Assembly: GCF_036192275.1 (NCBI RefSeq)
Contig: NZ_CP108088.1
Coordinates: 2,046,001-2,110,000 of the forward strand
DNA: 64,000 nt
From: Streptomyces sp. NBC_00250
Lineage (GTDB): Bacteria > Actinomycetota > Actinomycetes > Streptomycetales > Streptomycetaceae
Direction of reading: 5' to 3'
Shown here: piece after piece, positions 53,278 through 62,903 of the stretch
Numbering within the stretch: the stretch's first letter is position 1
Layout of the letters: every line of letters starts with the position of its first letter
The notes under the pieces: model-generated
Databases searched by the model: none
Told to the model about the DNA's origin: nothing
What the model saw: only the letters and a program-made list of their open reading frames with translations
Made by a program: the position numbers and the translations under genes

Positions 53278-53943
53278 ATGATCAAGAACCTTATGCGCGG
53301 GCTCGCCCCGCTCGCCCTGATCCTTTCCCCGCTGGCCGTCCCCTCTCCCGCCCTCTCCGCGAACGTCGTCCTCCTGCCCGACGCACTCGCCGAGCTGACC
53401 GAGGCGAGCGAGGACCCGGACGGCTTCCAGGTGAGGGCGTTCCCCCACTGGAACGCCGGCCTCGACGCGACGGACGGCTGCGACACCCGCTCCGAGGTCC
53501 TGCTCGCCGAGGCCGTCGACGCGCCCGCGGCCGGTACCGGGTGCAGGCTGACCGGAGGCCGCTGGACCTCCTTCTACGACGGCCAGAACGTCTCCGACCC
53601 GGCCGCGCTCCGCGTCGACCACCTCGTCCCGCTCGCCGAGGCCTGGGAATCGGGCGCCTCCGGCTGGACCGCGGCCCGTCGCGAGCGCTTCGCCAACGAC
53701 CAGGGCGCCGCCGCGACCCTCGTGGCCGTCACCGCCCGCAGTCAGCGGGACAAGGCGGGGCGGGACCCGGCCGACTGGGTGCCCTCGGACGCCGCGCGGT
53801 ACTGCCGTTACGTCGGCGAGTGGGTGTCCACCAAGCTGCGCTGGGGCCTGTCGGCCGACAAGGACGAGGTGGAGGCGCTCAAGCTGTTCGCCGACGGACC
53901 TTGTGAGGAGACGGTCGTGCTCCGGTCGACGACGCCTCGGTAG
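53278..53943 (+). CDS. Secreted HNH-type nuclease family protein
   Basis: 221 residues with a signal peptide (about 1-28, LAPLALILSPLAVPSPALS). The conserved core VDHLVPLAEAWESGASGW and RERFANDQGAAATLVAV matches the DUF1524/GmrSD-like HNH family, in which DH and later Asn/His residues bind metal. The RSQRDKAGRDPADWVP segment is also typical. It is therefore probably an extracellular DNase for nutrient release or competition. Its 3' end overlaps the convergent MFS gene by 65 bases. Confidence 0.85.
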   Translation: MIKNLMRGLAPLALILSPLAVPSPALSANVVLLPDALAELTEASEDPDGFQVRAFPHWNAGLDATDGCDTRSEVLLAEAVDAPAAGTGCRLTGGRWTSFYDGQNVSDPAALRVDHLVPLAEAWESGASGWTAARRERFANDQGAAATLVAVTARSQRDKAGRDPADWVPSDAARYCRYVGEWVSTKLRWGLSADKDEVEALKLFADGPCEETVVLRSTTPR

Positions 53944-55105
53944 GCCCCTTTCCCCTCCCCTCGGACCGGGCGAGCGAGAACGTCACGGCGAGCGAGGCGA
54001 GGGCGAGGAGCACCATCGCCGTGCGCGGTGACGTGTACTGGGCGAGGGTGCCCGCCAGCGCCGCGCTCACCCCCTGGAGCGCGAGCATCCCCGAGGTGTG
54101 AAGGCCGAGGGCGTGTCCGCTCAGTTCCTCCGGCACCAGGGTCATCAGCCGCTCCTGGTGCAGGAGGCTCGCCGCGTACCCGGCCGCCGAGAGCGTCACC
54201 GCGAGCAGGGCCAGCGGCAGCGCGGGGTCCAGGGCGAACACCAGGAACGGGGCCGCGAGCAGCGCCTGGAGCGGGAACCGGATCCGGCCGCGCAGCCGCG
54301 ACGGTACGAAGCGTCCCACGACCGTGTCCCCGGCCAGCATCCCGAGCGCGGCACACGCGAACAGCAGCCCGGCGCGCTCGGGGTCGTACGGCACGAAGAG
54401 CGACTCGCAGCCCACGATCAGGCCGTTGGGCACCCACAGGGCGAGATAGCAGCGGCGGCGGGCGGGCGAGGACAGCAGCCGCCGGTTGGTGCGCCAGGTC
54501 TCGCCGACCGAGGCCCGGCCCGCGGCACGCGGCGGACGCTCCCCGAGGCCGAGGCGGCCCAGGAGCGCGGCGGCGAGGTAGAGCCCCGCGCCCACCAGGA
54601 CCGTGCCGCGCGGCGAGAGCAGGGCGATCAGCACGCCGCCGGTCGCGAAGCCGCCGATCTGGCAGGCACCGACGGCCATGTTCGTCACCGAGCGGCCGAG
54701 GAGGAAGTCCTCGCGGGCGAGGATCTCGTTCAGGAGCCCGTAGCGCACGCCGCCGCCGAGCGAGGCGGCGAGGCCCTCGGCGAGAAGGATCGCGAAGACC
54801 GCCCAGGTCGGCAGCCCGGGGACCGCCAGGACGGCGGTGCCCAGGGCGAAGAAGAGCGCGATCCCGGAGATCGCGGCGCGTGGCGGCACCCGGTCGGCGG
54901 CCGAGAGCAGGGTGGTCGCGCCGACGAGCTGGGCGAGCGAGGGCCCGAAGAGCGCGAGGGCGGAAAGAAGGGGAGAACCGGTCGCGCGGAACACGAGCGT
55001 GGCGAGCCCGAGCCCGACGACCGTCTGGGCGGCGGTGTGGGCGGCGCCGGTGAGGAAGAGCGGGGTGAACTCGGGGGTACGGAAGAGGTCGCGGTAGCGG
55101 GACAT
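53879..55105 (-). CDS. MFS transporter
   Basis: Integral membrane exporter of 408 residues with about 12 hydrophobic segments, the MFS_3 (enterobactin exporter-like) layout. It starts MSRYRDLFRTPEFTPLFLTG. The Arg-rich cytosolic loop in the middle (GRLGLGERPPRAAGRAS) is as expected. The C-terminal tail, reading RSEGRGKGPTEASSTGARPS, overlaps the nuclease gene on the other strand. The gene is divergent from an ArsR-like regulator with a strong palindrome between them, so it is probably induced by the compound it exports. Confidence 0.87.
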   Translation of the reverse strand: MSRYRDLFRTPEFTPLFLTGAAHTAAQTVVGLGLATLVFRATGSPLLSALALFGPSLAQLVGATTLLSAADRVPPRAAISGIALFFALGTAVLAVPGLPTWAVFAILLAEGLAASLGGGVRYGLLNEILAREDFLLGRSVTNMAVGACQIGGFATGGVLIALLSPRGTVLVGAGLYLAAALLGRLGLGERPPRAAGRASVGETWRTNRRLLSSPARRRCYLALWVPNGLIVGCESLFVPYDPERAGLLFACAALGMLAGDTVVGRFVPSRLRGRIRFPLQALLAAPFLVFALDPALPLALLAVTLSAAGYAASLLHQERLMTLVPEELSGHALGLHTSGMLALQGVSAALAGTLAQYTSPRTAMVLLALASLAVTFSLARSEGRGKGPTEASSTGARPSPHKVRRRTA

Positions 55106-55142
55106 GCCGGGAGTCTCGGGGCGGGCCGGCCGCCTCGGTACT

Positions 55143-55162
55143 GTTTCGCGGAGACGCGAAAC
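55143..55162. promoter_or_regulatory. GTTTCGCG-N4-CGCGAAAC operator
   Basis: Perfect 8-4-8 palindrome in the 75-base divergent region between the MFS gene and the ArsR-like regulator gene. It is well placed to repress both promoters. Confidence 0.75.
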
Positions 55163-55180
55163 GACAGAGGGGTGCGCGCC

Positions 55181-56152
55181 ATGGGCTGGTGGCAGATCGG
55201 CACGGACTCGCTGGCCGGGAGCAGATTCCTCGTCTCGCCGCTGGCCGAGGCGACCGCCGCCCTGAAGATCCTGCACGCGGCTGCCGGCGCCCACCCCGGC
55301 GAGCGCGCCTGGCTGGCCACGCACCTTCCCGCGTACCGCGAACGCCTCGCCGCCGAACCGCTCGACGCGCTGCTCGTCCGGGCGGCCATCGGGCCCACCT
55401 GGAACGCCGACTTCCTGACGCCGACGCCCACGGGCGAGCGCGAGCGGCCCTTCGAGGAGGAGGTCGCGGCGGTCCGGGAGGCCGAACCGGCTGATGCGGT
55501 ACCCCAGTTGGAGGTCGCGGTCGGCGGTCCCGTCCCGGAGCCGCTGCGGTCGGCGGGGGATCTTCCGCACCGGATGGCGGGCGTCCTGGAGTGGGTGTGG
55601 CGGGAGACGGTGCTGGCCGACTGGCCGCGCCGCCGCCGGATCCTGGAGGCCGATGTGGTGGCGCGGACCGCGCGGTCGGCCCGGGACGGCTTGGCGGCGA
55701 CGCTCGACGAGCTGTGCCCGGGGAAGATGCGCTGGCTGGGCGACGGACGGCTCCAGGTCAACCCCCGGGCGTATCCGCCGAGATGGATCGTGGGCGGCCG
55801 TCTGTTCTTCGTCCCGGTGACGCCGGCCAGGGGCTGGGTGTCCTGGGAGGGCTCCGAACGCTCCGCGATCGTGTACCCGTGCTCCGGCGCCCTGACGAAC
55901 GCGACGGGCCCGGTGGCGCCCCAGGCGCTCGGGGCCCTGCTCGGCACGGCGCGTGCCGGGGTCCTCGTACGGCTCGAAGCACCCACGTCCACCAGTCAGT
56001 TGGTGGCGCTCACCGGGCAGGGCCTGGGGTCGGTGGGACGGCACCTGAAGGTGCTGCTCGACGCCGGGCTCGTGCGGCGGGGCCGGGCGGGCCGTTCGGT
56101 GCTGTACGAGTGGACGGAGGCGGGCGCGGTGCTCGTGCGGGCGCAGCGCTGA
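55181..56152 (+). CDS. ArsR-like winged-helix regulator (DUF5937 type)
   Basis: 323 residues. The DNA-binding ArsR-like winged helix is at the C-terminus (about 255-320), with STSQLVALTGQGLGSVGRHL and AGLVRRGRAGRSVLYEWT. The long N-terminal part, starting FLVSPLAEATAALKILHAAA, is the region seen in Streptomyces DUF5937 proteins and probably holds ligand binding. It is divergent from the MFS exporter and is its likely repressor via the palindrome at 55143-55162. ATG 55181 has AGAGGGG upstream. Confidence 0.82.
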   Translation: MGWWQIGTDSLAGSRFLVSPLAEATAALKILHAAAGAHPGERAWLATHLPAYRERLAAEPLDALLVRAAIGPTWNADFLTPTPTGERERPFEEEVAAVREAEPADAVPQLEVAVGGPVPEPLRSAGDLPHRMAGVLEWVWRETVLADWPRRRRILEADVVARTARSARDGLAATLDELCPGKMRWLGDGRLQVNPRAYPPRWIVGGRLFFVPVTPARGWVSWEGSERSAIVYPCSGALTNATGPVAPQALGALLGTARAGVLVRLEAPTSTSQLVALTGQGLGSVGRHLKVLLDAGLVRRGRAGRSVLYEWTEAGAVLVRAQR

Positions 56153-56162
56153 GCACGCGGGA

Positions 56163-56196
56163 GACCCCCGCCCCGGTGCTCCTCGGGGCGGGGGTC
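56163..56196. terminator. Bidirectional terminator between ArsR-like gene and gcl
   Basis: 13-bp perfect GC stem (56163-56175 and 56184-56196) with an 8-base loop, in the 66-base gap between two converging genes. Confidence 0.8.
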
Positions 56197-56218
56197 GGTC
56201 CCTCGGACGAGGGGGCGA

Positions 56219-58006
<1,788 letters not shown>

Positions 58007-58074
58007 GGGAGTGCTCCTGCTTCGGCCGGGCGGATCCAAGCCCACCGGTCGGCTCGGGGCCCCGGGGCGCTTGT

Positions 58075-58142
58075 TTCCGTAATGCGGAAATACTGTTCTG
58101 CTATACGGAAGCAATGTAGGTCGGGCTCCGGAGAACCGTCAA
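58075..58142 (-). promoter_or_regulatory. gcl promoter with paired AllR-type operators
   Basis: On the minus strand: -35 TTGACG (58142-58137), an 18-base spacer, -10 TACATT (58118-58113). Immediately downstream are TTCTG-CTATA-CGGAA (58096-58110) and the perfect TTCCG-TAATG-CGGAA (58075-58089), 21 bp apart. Binding would cover the start site. Confidence 0.8.
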
Positions 58143-58211
58143 GAGAAGTCCGAGCGGCGGGATCACGGAAGTGGCCGAACACCTCCCCCCGAGGCGTCCG
58201 ATGGGTGGACG

Positions 58212-59738
58212 ATGGGACGGAACGACAGGGGGTTGGTTGTGGGCGAGTCGGTACCGGTGCGCTGCCCGGAATGCCTGCGCACGCAGGCATACGCGGCACC
58301 CGTCTTCCCCTGCGCGTGCGGAAGCCCGGTCGCGCCACCGGTCACGGCGGGCGCGACGGCGGAACCCATCACGCACCGGAACTGGACGGACGAATGGGTC
58401 ACCGTCCGCTGCGGCGCCTGCGGCCGCGAGGACGACTGGCCCCACCCGGAACTGGGCTGCACCTGCGGAACGGTCCTGCGGGTGCCGGTCCGACCGGTGG
58501 ACGCGGGGGCCTCGGCGGCCGACGGGGCCAGGGGGTCGACCGACAGGCCGGAACCCTTCGGTACGGCTCCGGCAACCGGCCGGCCCAGCCGGGACACGGC
58601 ACCCGGTGGCCCCGGCGGTCCCGGCGACCCGGCGTTCCGCGCCCCCGGGACGAGCGGGCCGGCCGACGGCTCCGGCGGAGGCGCCGGGCCGTGGCCGGAA
58701 GCGGGTGCCGCCTGGACGGCTACGGGCAGGGGTACGGATTCGGGCGCGAGCGGGCCCGGCACGGGCGGTGAGGGATCCGGTACGAGCAGGGGCGTCGTGG
58801 GTGAGGCCGGTGCCGCGGGCTCCCACGACACCGGCGCCACCGGCGGTTCCGCCACTGGTCAGACGTGGCCCTCCCCCTCCGGCCCGGCCGCCGCAGGTGG
58901 ACCCCAGCCGCCCAGGGCGGACACCTCCACCGGTACGGCACATCCCCGGGCGGTCGAACCCGGCTCGGCGTGGTTCGGTGCGGGCCCCACCGCAGGGCGT
59001 GGCGCGGCCGCGTCCGGGCACGGCCCCGCCGGTCCCCCCTCGGGCGACCCCCGCACCGACCGGCGCGACGCCGGCACACCCCGCACCGGCCCGGCCGCCC
59101 CGGGCGGCGGCACCGGACTCGGCGCTGCGGAGACGGGCCCCGACGCCGCGGGTACGAGTCCCGGCAGCGCGGGCGCGAGTCCCGGCGCCCAGGGTCCCGG
59201 CACCCCCGGGCACGGGCCCGGCGCTCCGGCCCCCGGGTCCAGGCCCGCCCACCGTCGCCCGGCGACCCCGCCCCGCCCGGGCTCGCCCCGTACGTTCGCC
59301 GAGCGGTACCCCTCCCACATACCGCTGCCGCCCACCGCTCCTCGCCCGGCTCCGGTGCGCGGGGCCTTCCGGCCGCTGACGATCCGGACCGCGCGGGACG
59401 CGGTCGCCGCGGCGGCCGGGTATCTGCGCTGGCTGGGGTTCCGGGACGTCGTCCAGCCCGAGGAGCGCCCCGCGTCCGGGGTGGACCTGCGGGCGCCGGG
59501 GCTCGTCGCACAGGTCGACCCGAGCACCCGGCCCACCGGCCTGCGGGCCGTCGAGTGCCTGTGGCTGAACGGGCTGAGCGGCTCCTCCGTGAGCGTGTTC
59601 TTCTCACTCGCCGGCTACACCCCGGAGGCCCGTTCGCGCGCCGCCGAGGTCGGACTCCCGCTCTTCGTGCTCGACCTGACCGGGACCCCGCAGCCGGTGA
59701 ACAACGCCGCCGACGATCTGGCCTCGGGCGCCGCCTGA
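58212..59738 (+). CDS. Zinc-ribbon, low-complexity and Mrr-like nuclease-fold protein
   Basis: 508 residues in three parts. Residues about 15-95 have two Cys clusters (VRCPECLRTQ with CACG; RCGACG with GCTCG) like zinc ribbons. About 100-385 is a Gly/Pro/Ala/Thr-rich disordered linker. About 395-505 looks like a restriction endonuclease Mrr-type fold: YLRWLGFRDV, SGVDLRAPGLVAQVD and VFFSLAGYTPEARSRA. The usual D...QxK active site reads D...QVD here, so the catalytic Lys is missing and nuclease activity is doubtful. ATG 58212 is used; GTG 58239 is equally possible. No methylase is nearby. Confidence 0.7.
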   Translation: MGRNDRGLVVGESVPVRCPECLRTQAYAAPVFPCACGSPVAPPVTAGATAEPITHRNWTDEWVTVRCGACGREDDWPHPELGCTCGTVLRVPVRPVDAGASAADGARGSTDRPEPFGTAPATGRPSRDTAPGGPGGPGDPAFRAPGTSGPADGSGGGAGPWPEAGAAWTATGRGTDSGASGPGTGGEGSGTSRGVVGEAGAAGSHDTGATGGSATGQTWPSPSGPAAAGGPQPPRADTSTGTAHPRAVEPGSAWFGAGPTAGRGAAASGHGPAGPPSGDPRTDRRDAGTPRTGPAAPGGGTGLGAAETGPDAAGTSPGSAGASPGAQGPGTPGHGPGAPAPGSRPAHRRPATPPRPGSPRTFAERYPSHIPLPPTAPRPAPVRGAFRPLTIRTARDAVAAAAGYLRWLGFRDVVQPEERPASGVDLRAPGLVAQVDPSTRPTGLRAVECLWLNGLSGSSVSVFFSLAGYTPEARSRAAEVGLPLFVLDLTGTPQPVNNAADDLASGAA

Positions 59739-59803
59739 GGCGCCACGGGGCACGTCGGAGGCACCACGGGGGCGCCGCCTGAGGCGCCACGGGGGCACGT
59801 CGG
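59727..59803. repeat. Duplicated 32-bp hairpin unit at the 3' end of the Mrr-like gene
   Basis: 59727-59758 and 59771-59803 are identical except for one inserted G. Each contains GGCGCC-N6-GGCGCC. The first copy includes the stop codon of the Mrr-like gene, so the gene end has been duplicated into the gap. Confidence 0.75.
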
Positions 59804-59917
59804 GAGCCCGGTCGGCCCCGGAGGCGTACCGCCCACAACACCTCGGCATCCGAAACCGGCCATTCACGCGTGACGATCACGCTCTCCCGGGCACAACACC
59901 CTCGGGGGGTGGGCGTC

Positions 59918-60718
59918 ATGCCGACGGGGATGTGGTGGTTCATCGGAGCGGCCTGCGGGCAACTGCTGCTCGCCGCCGTGTTGTTGCGAACCCGCAGCCG
60001 GGAAAGCGAAGGGCCGCGCCCGGACGACGTACCGCCGCCGCAGGCGCTGGCGCTGCTGCGGGGCGGGCGACGGGCGGCCGTCACCGTGGCGCTGGTGGCG
60101 CTGCACCAGCGCGGGGCGGTGGCGGCGGGCCGCAAACATACGATTCGGGCCAATGGCGGCCCCGGCCGCACCCGGGACCCCGTACAGCTGGGGGTGCACG
60201 GGGCGCTCCACCGGGCGTTCGCGTTGCGGGATCTCGCCGTGCGCCCCGAGGCGCGGAAGGCGGTGGACGCGCTGCGCCGCGAGCTGCGCGGGGCGGGGCT
60301 GCTGCGGCCGCCGAGGCGGCTGTGGGCGGCCAGGACGCTGCTCGGCTGCGTCCCGCTCACGGTGGCGGTGGGGGCGTACGCGACGGGGGCGTCCGGCACG
60401 GGTCTGGCCGGGGCGCTCGCGTTGGGCACCCTGCCCGTCCTCCTGGCCGTGGTGCTGCTGCGGCTGCCGCCCGCCACCCGAGCGGCTCGGCGTCTCCTCT
60501 CCGGACTGCGGGAGCGGTACCCGCTGCCGGCACATCGGCGTGAGGTGACGGACGGGTGGCTCGTCCAGCTGTACGTGGCGCTGTACGGCGATCCGGCGCT
60601 CGCCCTGTTCCTGCCCCACTTCTCGCGGGACGGCGGGCTGCTGGACCGGCCGGGAGAGGCGGACCGGAACCGGCCGCCGCAGGAGCGTGGTCCCGTTACG
60701 GGCGACGGCGCGGGGTGA
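59918..60718 (+). CDS. TIGR04222-like membrane protein
   Basis: 266 residues. One N-terminal membrane helix (about 5-22) is followed by a soluble part with ALALLRGGRRAAVTVALVAL and LGVHGALHRAFALRDLAVRP, and two further hydrophobic segments at about 145-195. The LRGG and helical pattern resemble the actinobacterial TIGR04222 domain, whose function is unknown; I assign it by eye only. ATG 59918 is preferred over an in-frame start at 59870. The gene is followed 19 bases later by an acetyltransferase gene. Confidence 0.65.
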   Translation: MPTGMWWFIGAACGQLLLAAVLLRTRSRESEGPRPDDVPPPQALALLRGGRRAAVTVALVALHQRGAVAAGRKHTIRANGGPGRTRDPVQLGVHGALHRAFALRDLAVRPEARKAVDALRRELRGAGLLRPPRRLWAARTLLGCVPLTVAVGAYATGASGTGLAGALALGTLPVLLAVVLLRLPPATRAARRLLSGLRERYPLPAHRREVTDGWLVQLYVALYGDPALALFLPHFSRDGGLLDRPGEADRNRPPQERGPVTGDGAG

Positions 60719-60737
60719 GGCCGCGCCATACTGTCGT

Positions 60738-61259
60738 ATGCGCATCAGAGCGGCCGCTCCGGCCGAACTCCCGCTGCTCCAGGACATCGAACGGGCGGCG
60801 GGCGAGCCGTTCCGCACTCTCGGCATGGCGGCGATCGCCGACGACGACCCGCTGCCCCTGGACGTCCTGGAGACCTACCGCTGTGCGGGCCGGGCGTGGG
60901 TGGCGGTGGACGCCGACGATCGCCCGGTCGCGTATCTGCTGACCGACACGGTCGACGGTGCCGCCCACATCGAGCAGGTGTCGGTGCATCCGGACGCCGC
61001 GCGCCGGGGCGTCGGCCGGGCGCTGATCGAGCATCTGGCGGCGGCCGCCAGGGAGCAGGGCCTGGCGGCGCTGACCCTGACGACGTTCGCCGAGGTGCCG
61101 TGGAACGCCCCGTACTACACGCGGCTCGGCTTCCGCCCGCTCACCGACTCCGACCCGGCGCTCACGGAGGGCCTGCGCGCCATCAGCCACGCGGAGGCGG
61201 CCCACGGCCTCTCGGTCTGGCCCCGGGTGTGCATGCGCCGGGAGGTGGACGCCCCTTAG
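60738..61259 (+). CDS. GNAT family N-acetyltransferase
   Basis: 173 residues, a single GNAT domain. The acetyl-CoA loop is ARRGVGRALIEHLAAAA (R/Q-x-x-G-x-G/A type), preceded by beta-4 HIEQVSVHPD, with NAPYYTRLGFRPL in the C-terminal part. The substrate is unknown. ATG 60738 is chosen over 60687. It may share a transcript with the preceding membrane protein gene. It converges with the acyl-CoA ligase operon. Confidence 0.88.
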   Translation: MRIRAAAPAELPLLQDIERAAGEPFRTLGMAAIADDDPLPLDVLETYRCAGRAWVAVDADDRPVAYLLTDTVDGAAHIEQVSVHPDAARRGVGRALIEHLAAAAREQGLAALTLTTFAEVPWNAPYYTRLGFRPLTDSDPALTEGLRAISHAEAAHGLSVWPRVCMRREVDAP

Positions 61260-61286
61260 GGGGACGCACCCTCCGCCGGGCCCGGG

Positions 61287-62903
61287 CTACCGGTCCCCGT
61301 ACCGCTGCCGCAGTTCCACCTTCCGCACCTTCCCGCTCACCGTCATCGGGAACTCGGTGAGGATCTCCACCCGGCGCGGGATCTTGTAGTGGGCGAGCCG
61401 GTCGCGGCAGAAGGCGGTGATGTCCTCCAGGGTGGGCGGGTCGGCCGGGTCTCGGGGGATGACGCAGGCCAGGATCTCCTCGCCGTAGCGCTCGTCGGGC
61501 ACGCCCACGACCTGGACGTCGGCGATCTTCGCGTATCCGTAGAGGAACTCCTCGATCTCGCGCGGGTACACGTTCTCGCCGCCCCGGATGATCATGTCCT
61601 TGATGCGGCCGACGATCTGGACGTAGCCGTCGTCCCGCATCACCGCCAGGTCGCCCGTGTGCATCCAGCGGCCGGTGTCGATCGCCTCGGCGGTCTTCTC
61701 CGGCTCGTCCCAGTAGCCGAGCATCACGCTGTAGCCGCGGGTGCACAGCTCCCCCGCCGTGCCGCGCCCGACGGTGAGGCCGGTCGCCGGGTCGACGACC
61801 TTCACCTCGACGTGCGGCATGACCCGGCCGACCGTGCCCGTGCGGCGCTCCAGGTCGTCGTCGCGGCGGGTCTGGGTGGAGACCGGTGAGGTCTCGGTCA
61901 TGCCGTAACAGATCGACACCTCGGCCATGTTCATCTCGGCGACGACCCGCTTCATCACCTCCACCGGGCACGGCGACCCGGCCATGATGCCGGTGCGCAG
62001 GCTCGACAGGTCGTACGTGGCGAAGTCCGGGAGGTTCAGCTCGGCGATGAACATCGTCGGCACCCCGTACAGCGAGGTGCAGCGCTCCTCCTGCACCGCC
62101 CGGAGCGTGGCGGCCGGGTCGAAGGAGGCGGCGGGGATCACCATGCAGGCGCCGTGCGAGGTGGCGGCCAGATTCCCCATGACCATGCCGAAACAGTGGT
62201 AGAAGGGCACCGGGATGCAGATCCGGTCCTGCTCGGAGTAGGCGATCATCTCGCCGACGGAATAACCGTTGTTGAGGATGTTGTGATGGGAGAGCGTGGC
62301 CCCCTTGGGGAAGCCCGTCGTCCCCGAGGTGTACTGGATGTTGACGGGCTCGTCGCAGGAGAGCGGTTCGGGGCGCAGCTCGCCGGCCGTACGGGCGAGG
62401 AACGCGTCCCAGCCCGGATCCCCGAAGTAGACGGCCTCCCGCAACTCCGGGCATTCTCCCCGCACTTCATCGACCATCGCCCGGTAGTCGCTCGTCTTGT
62501 GCGCGAGCGAGGCGAAGAGCAGGGTGATCCCGGCCTGGTTGAGGACGTACGCCAACTCGTGGGCGCGGTAGGCGGGATTGATGTTGACCATGACGGCGCC
62601 GATGCGGGCGGTGGCGTACTGCACGAGGACCCACTCGGCGCAGTTGACCGCCCAGATGCCGACCCGGTCACCCTTGCGGACCCCGCTGCCGAGCAGTGAA
62701 CCGGCCAACCGGTCGACGTCCGCGCCGAATCGGGCGTACGTCCAGCGTCGTCCGGTGGGTACGTCGACCAGCGCCTCGCGGTCGGGCCAGGCGGCGACGG
62801 CCCGGTCCAGGTTGGCGCCGATGGTGTCGCCGAGGAGCGGGGTCTCCGACACCCCGTGGGCGTAGGAGAGTTCGATGGGCGCGAGGGTGCCGGACGTGGT
62901 CAT
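61287..62903 (-). CDS. Acyl-CoA synthetase (AMP-binding)
   Basis: Adenylate-forming ligase of 538 residues that activates a fatty or other carboxylic acid to its CoA ester. Motifs: P-loop [59 protein letters not shown] and the C-terminal catalytic Lys in [11 protein letters not shown]. The pattern fits medium/long-chain acyl-CoA synthetases. ATG 62903 overlaps the stop of the upstream ligase gene, so two different ligases are made from one transcript. The substrate is unknown. Confidence 0.92.
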   Translation of the reverse strand: MTTSGTLAPIELSYAHGVSETPLLGDTIGANLDRAVAAWPDREALVDVPTGRRWTYARFGADVDRLAGSLLGSGVRKGDRVGIWAVNCAEWVLVQYATARIGAVMVNINPAYRAHELAYVLNQAGITLLFASLAHKTSDYRAMVDEVRGECPELREAVYFGDPGWDAFLARTAGELRPEPLSCDEPVNIQYTSGTTGFPKGATLSHHNILNNGYSVGEMIAYSEQDRICIPVPFYHCFGMVMGNLAATSHGACMVIPAASFDPAATLRAVQEERCTSLYGVPTMFIAELNLPDFATYDLSSLRTGIMAGSPCPVEVMKRVVAEMNMAEVSICYGMTETSPVSTQTRRDDDLERRTGTVGRVMPHVEVKVVDPATGLTVGRGTAGELCTRGYSVMLGYWDEPEKTAEAIDTGRWMHTGDLAVMRDDGYVQIVGRIKDMIIRGGENVYPREIEEFLYGYAKIADVQVVGVPDERYGEEILACVIPRDPADPPTLEDITAFCRDRLAHYKIPRRVEILTEFPMTVSGKVRKVELRQRYGDR

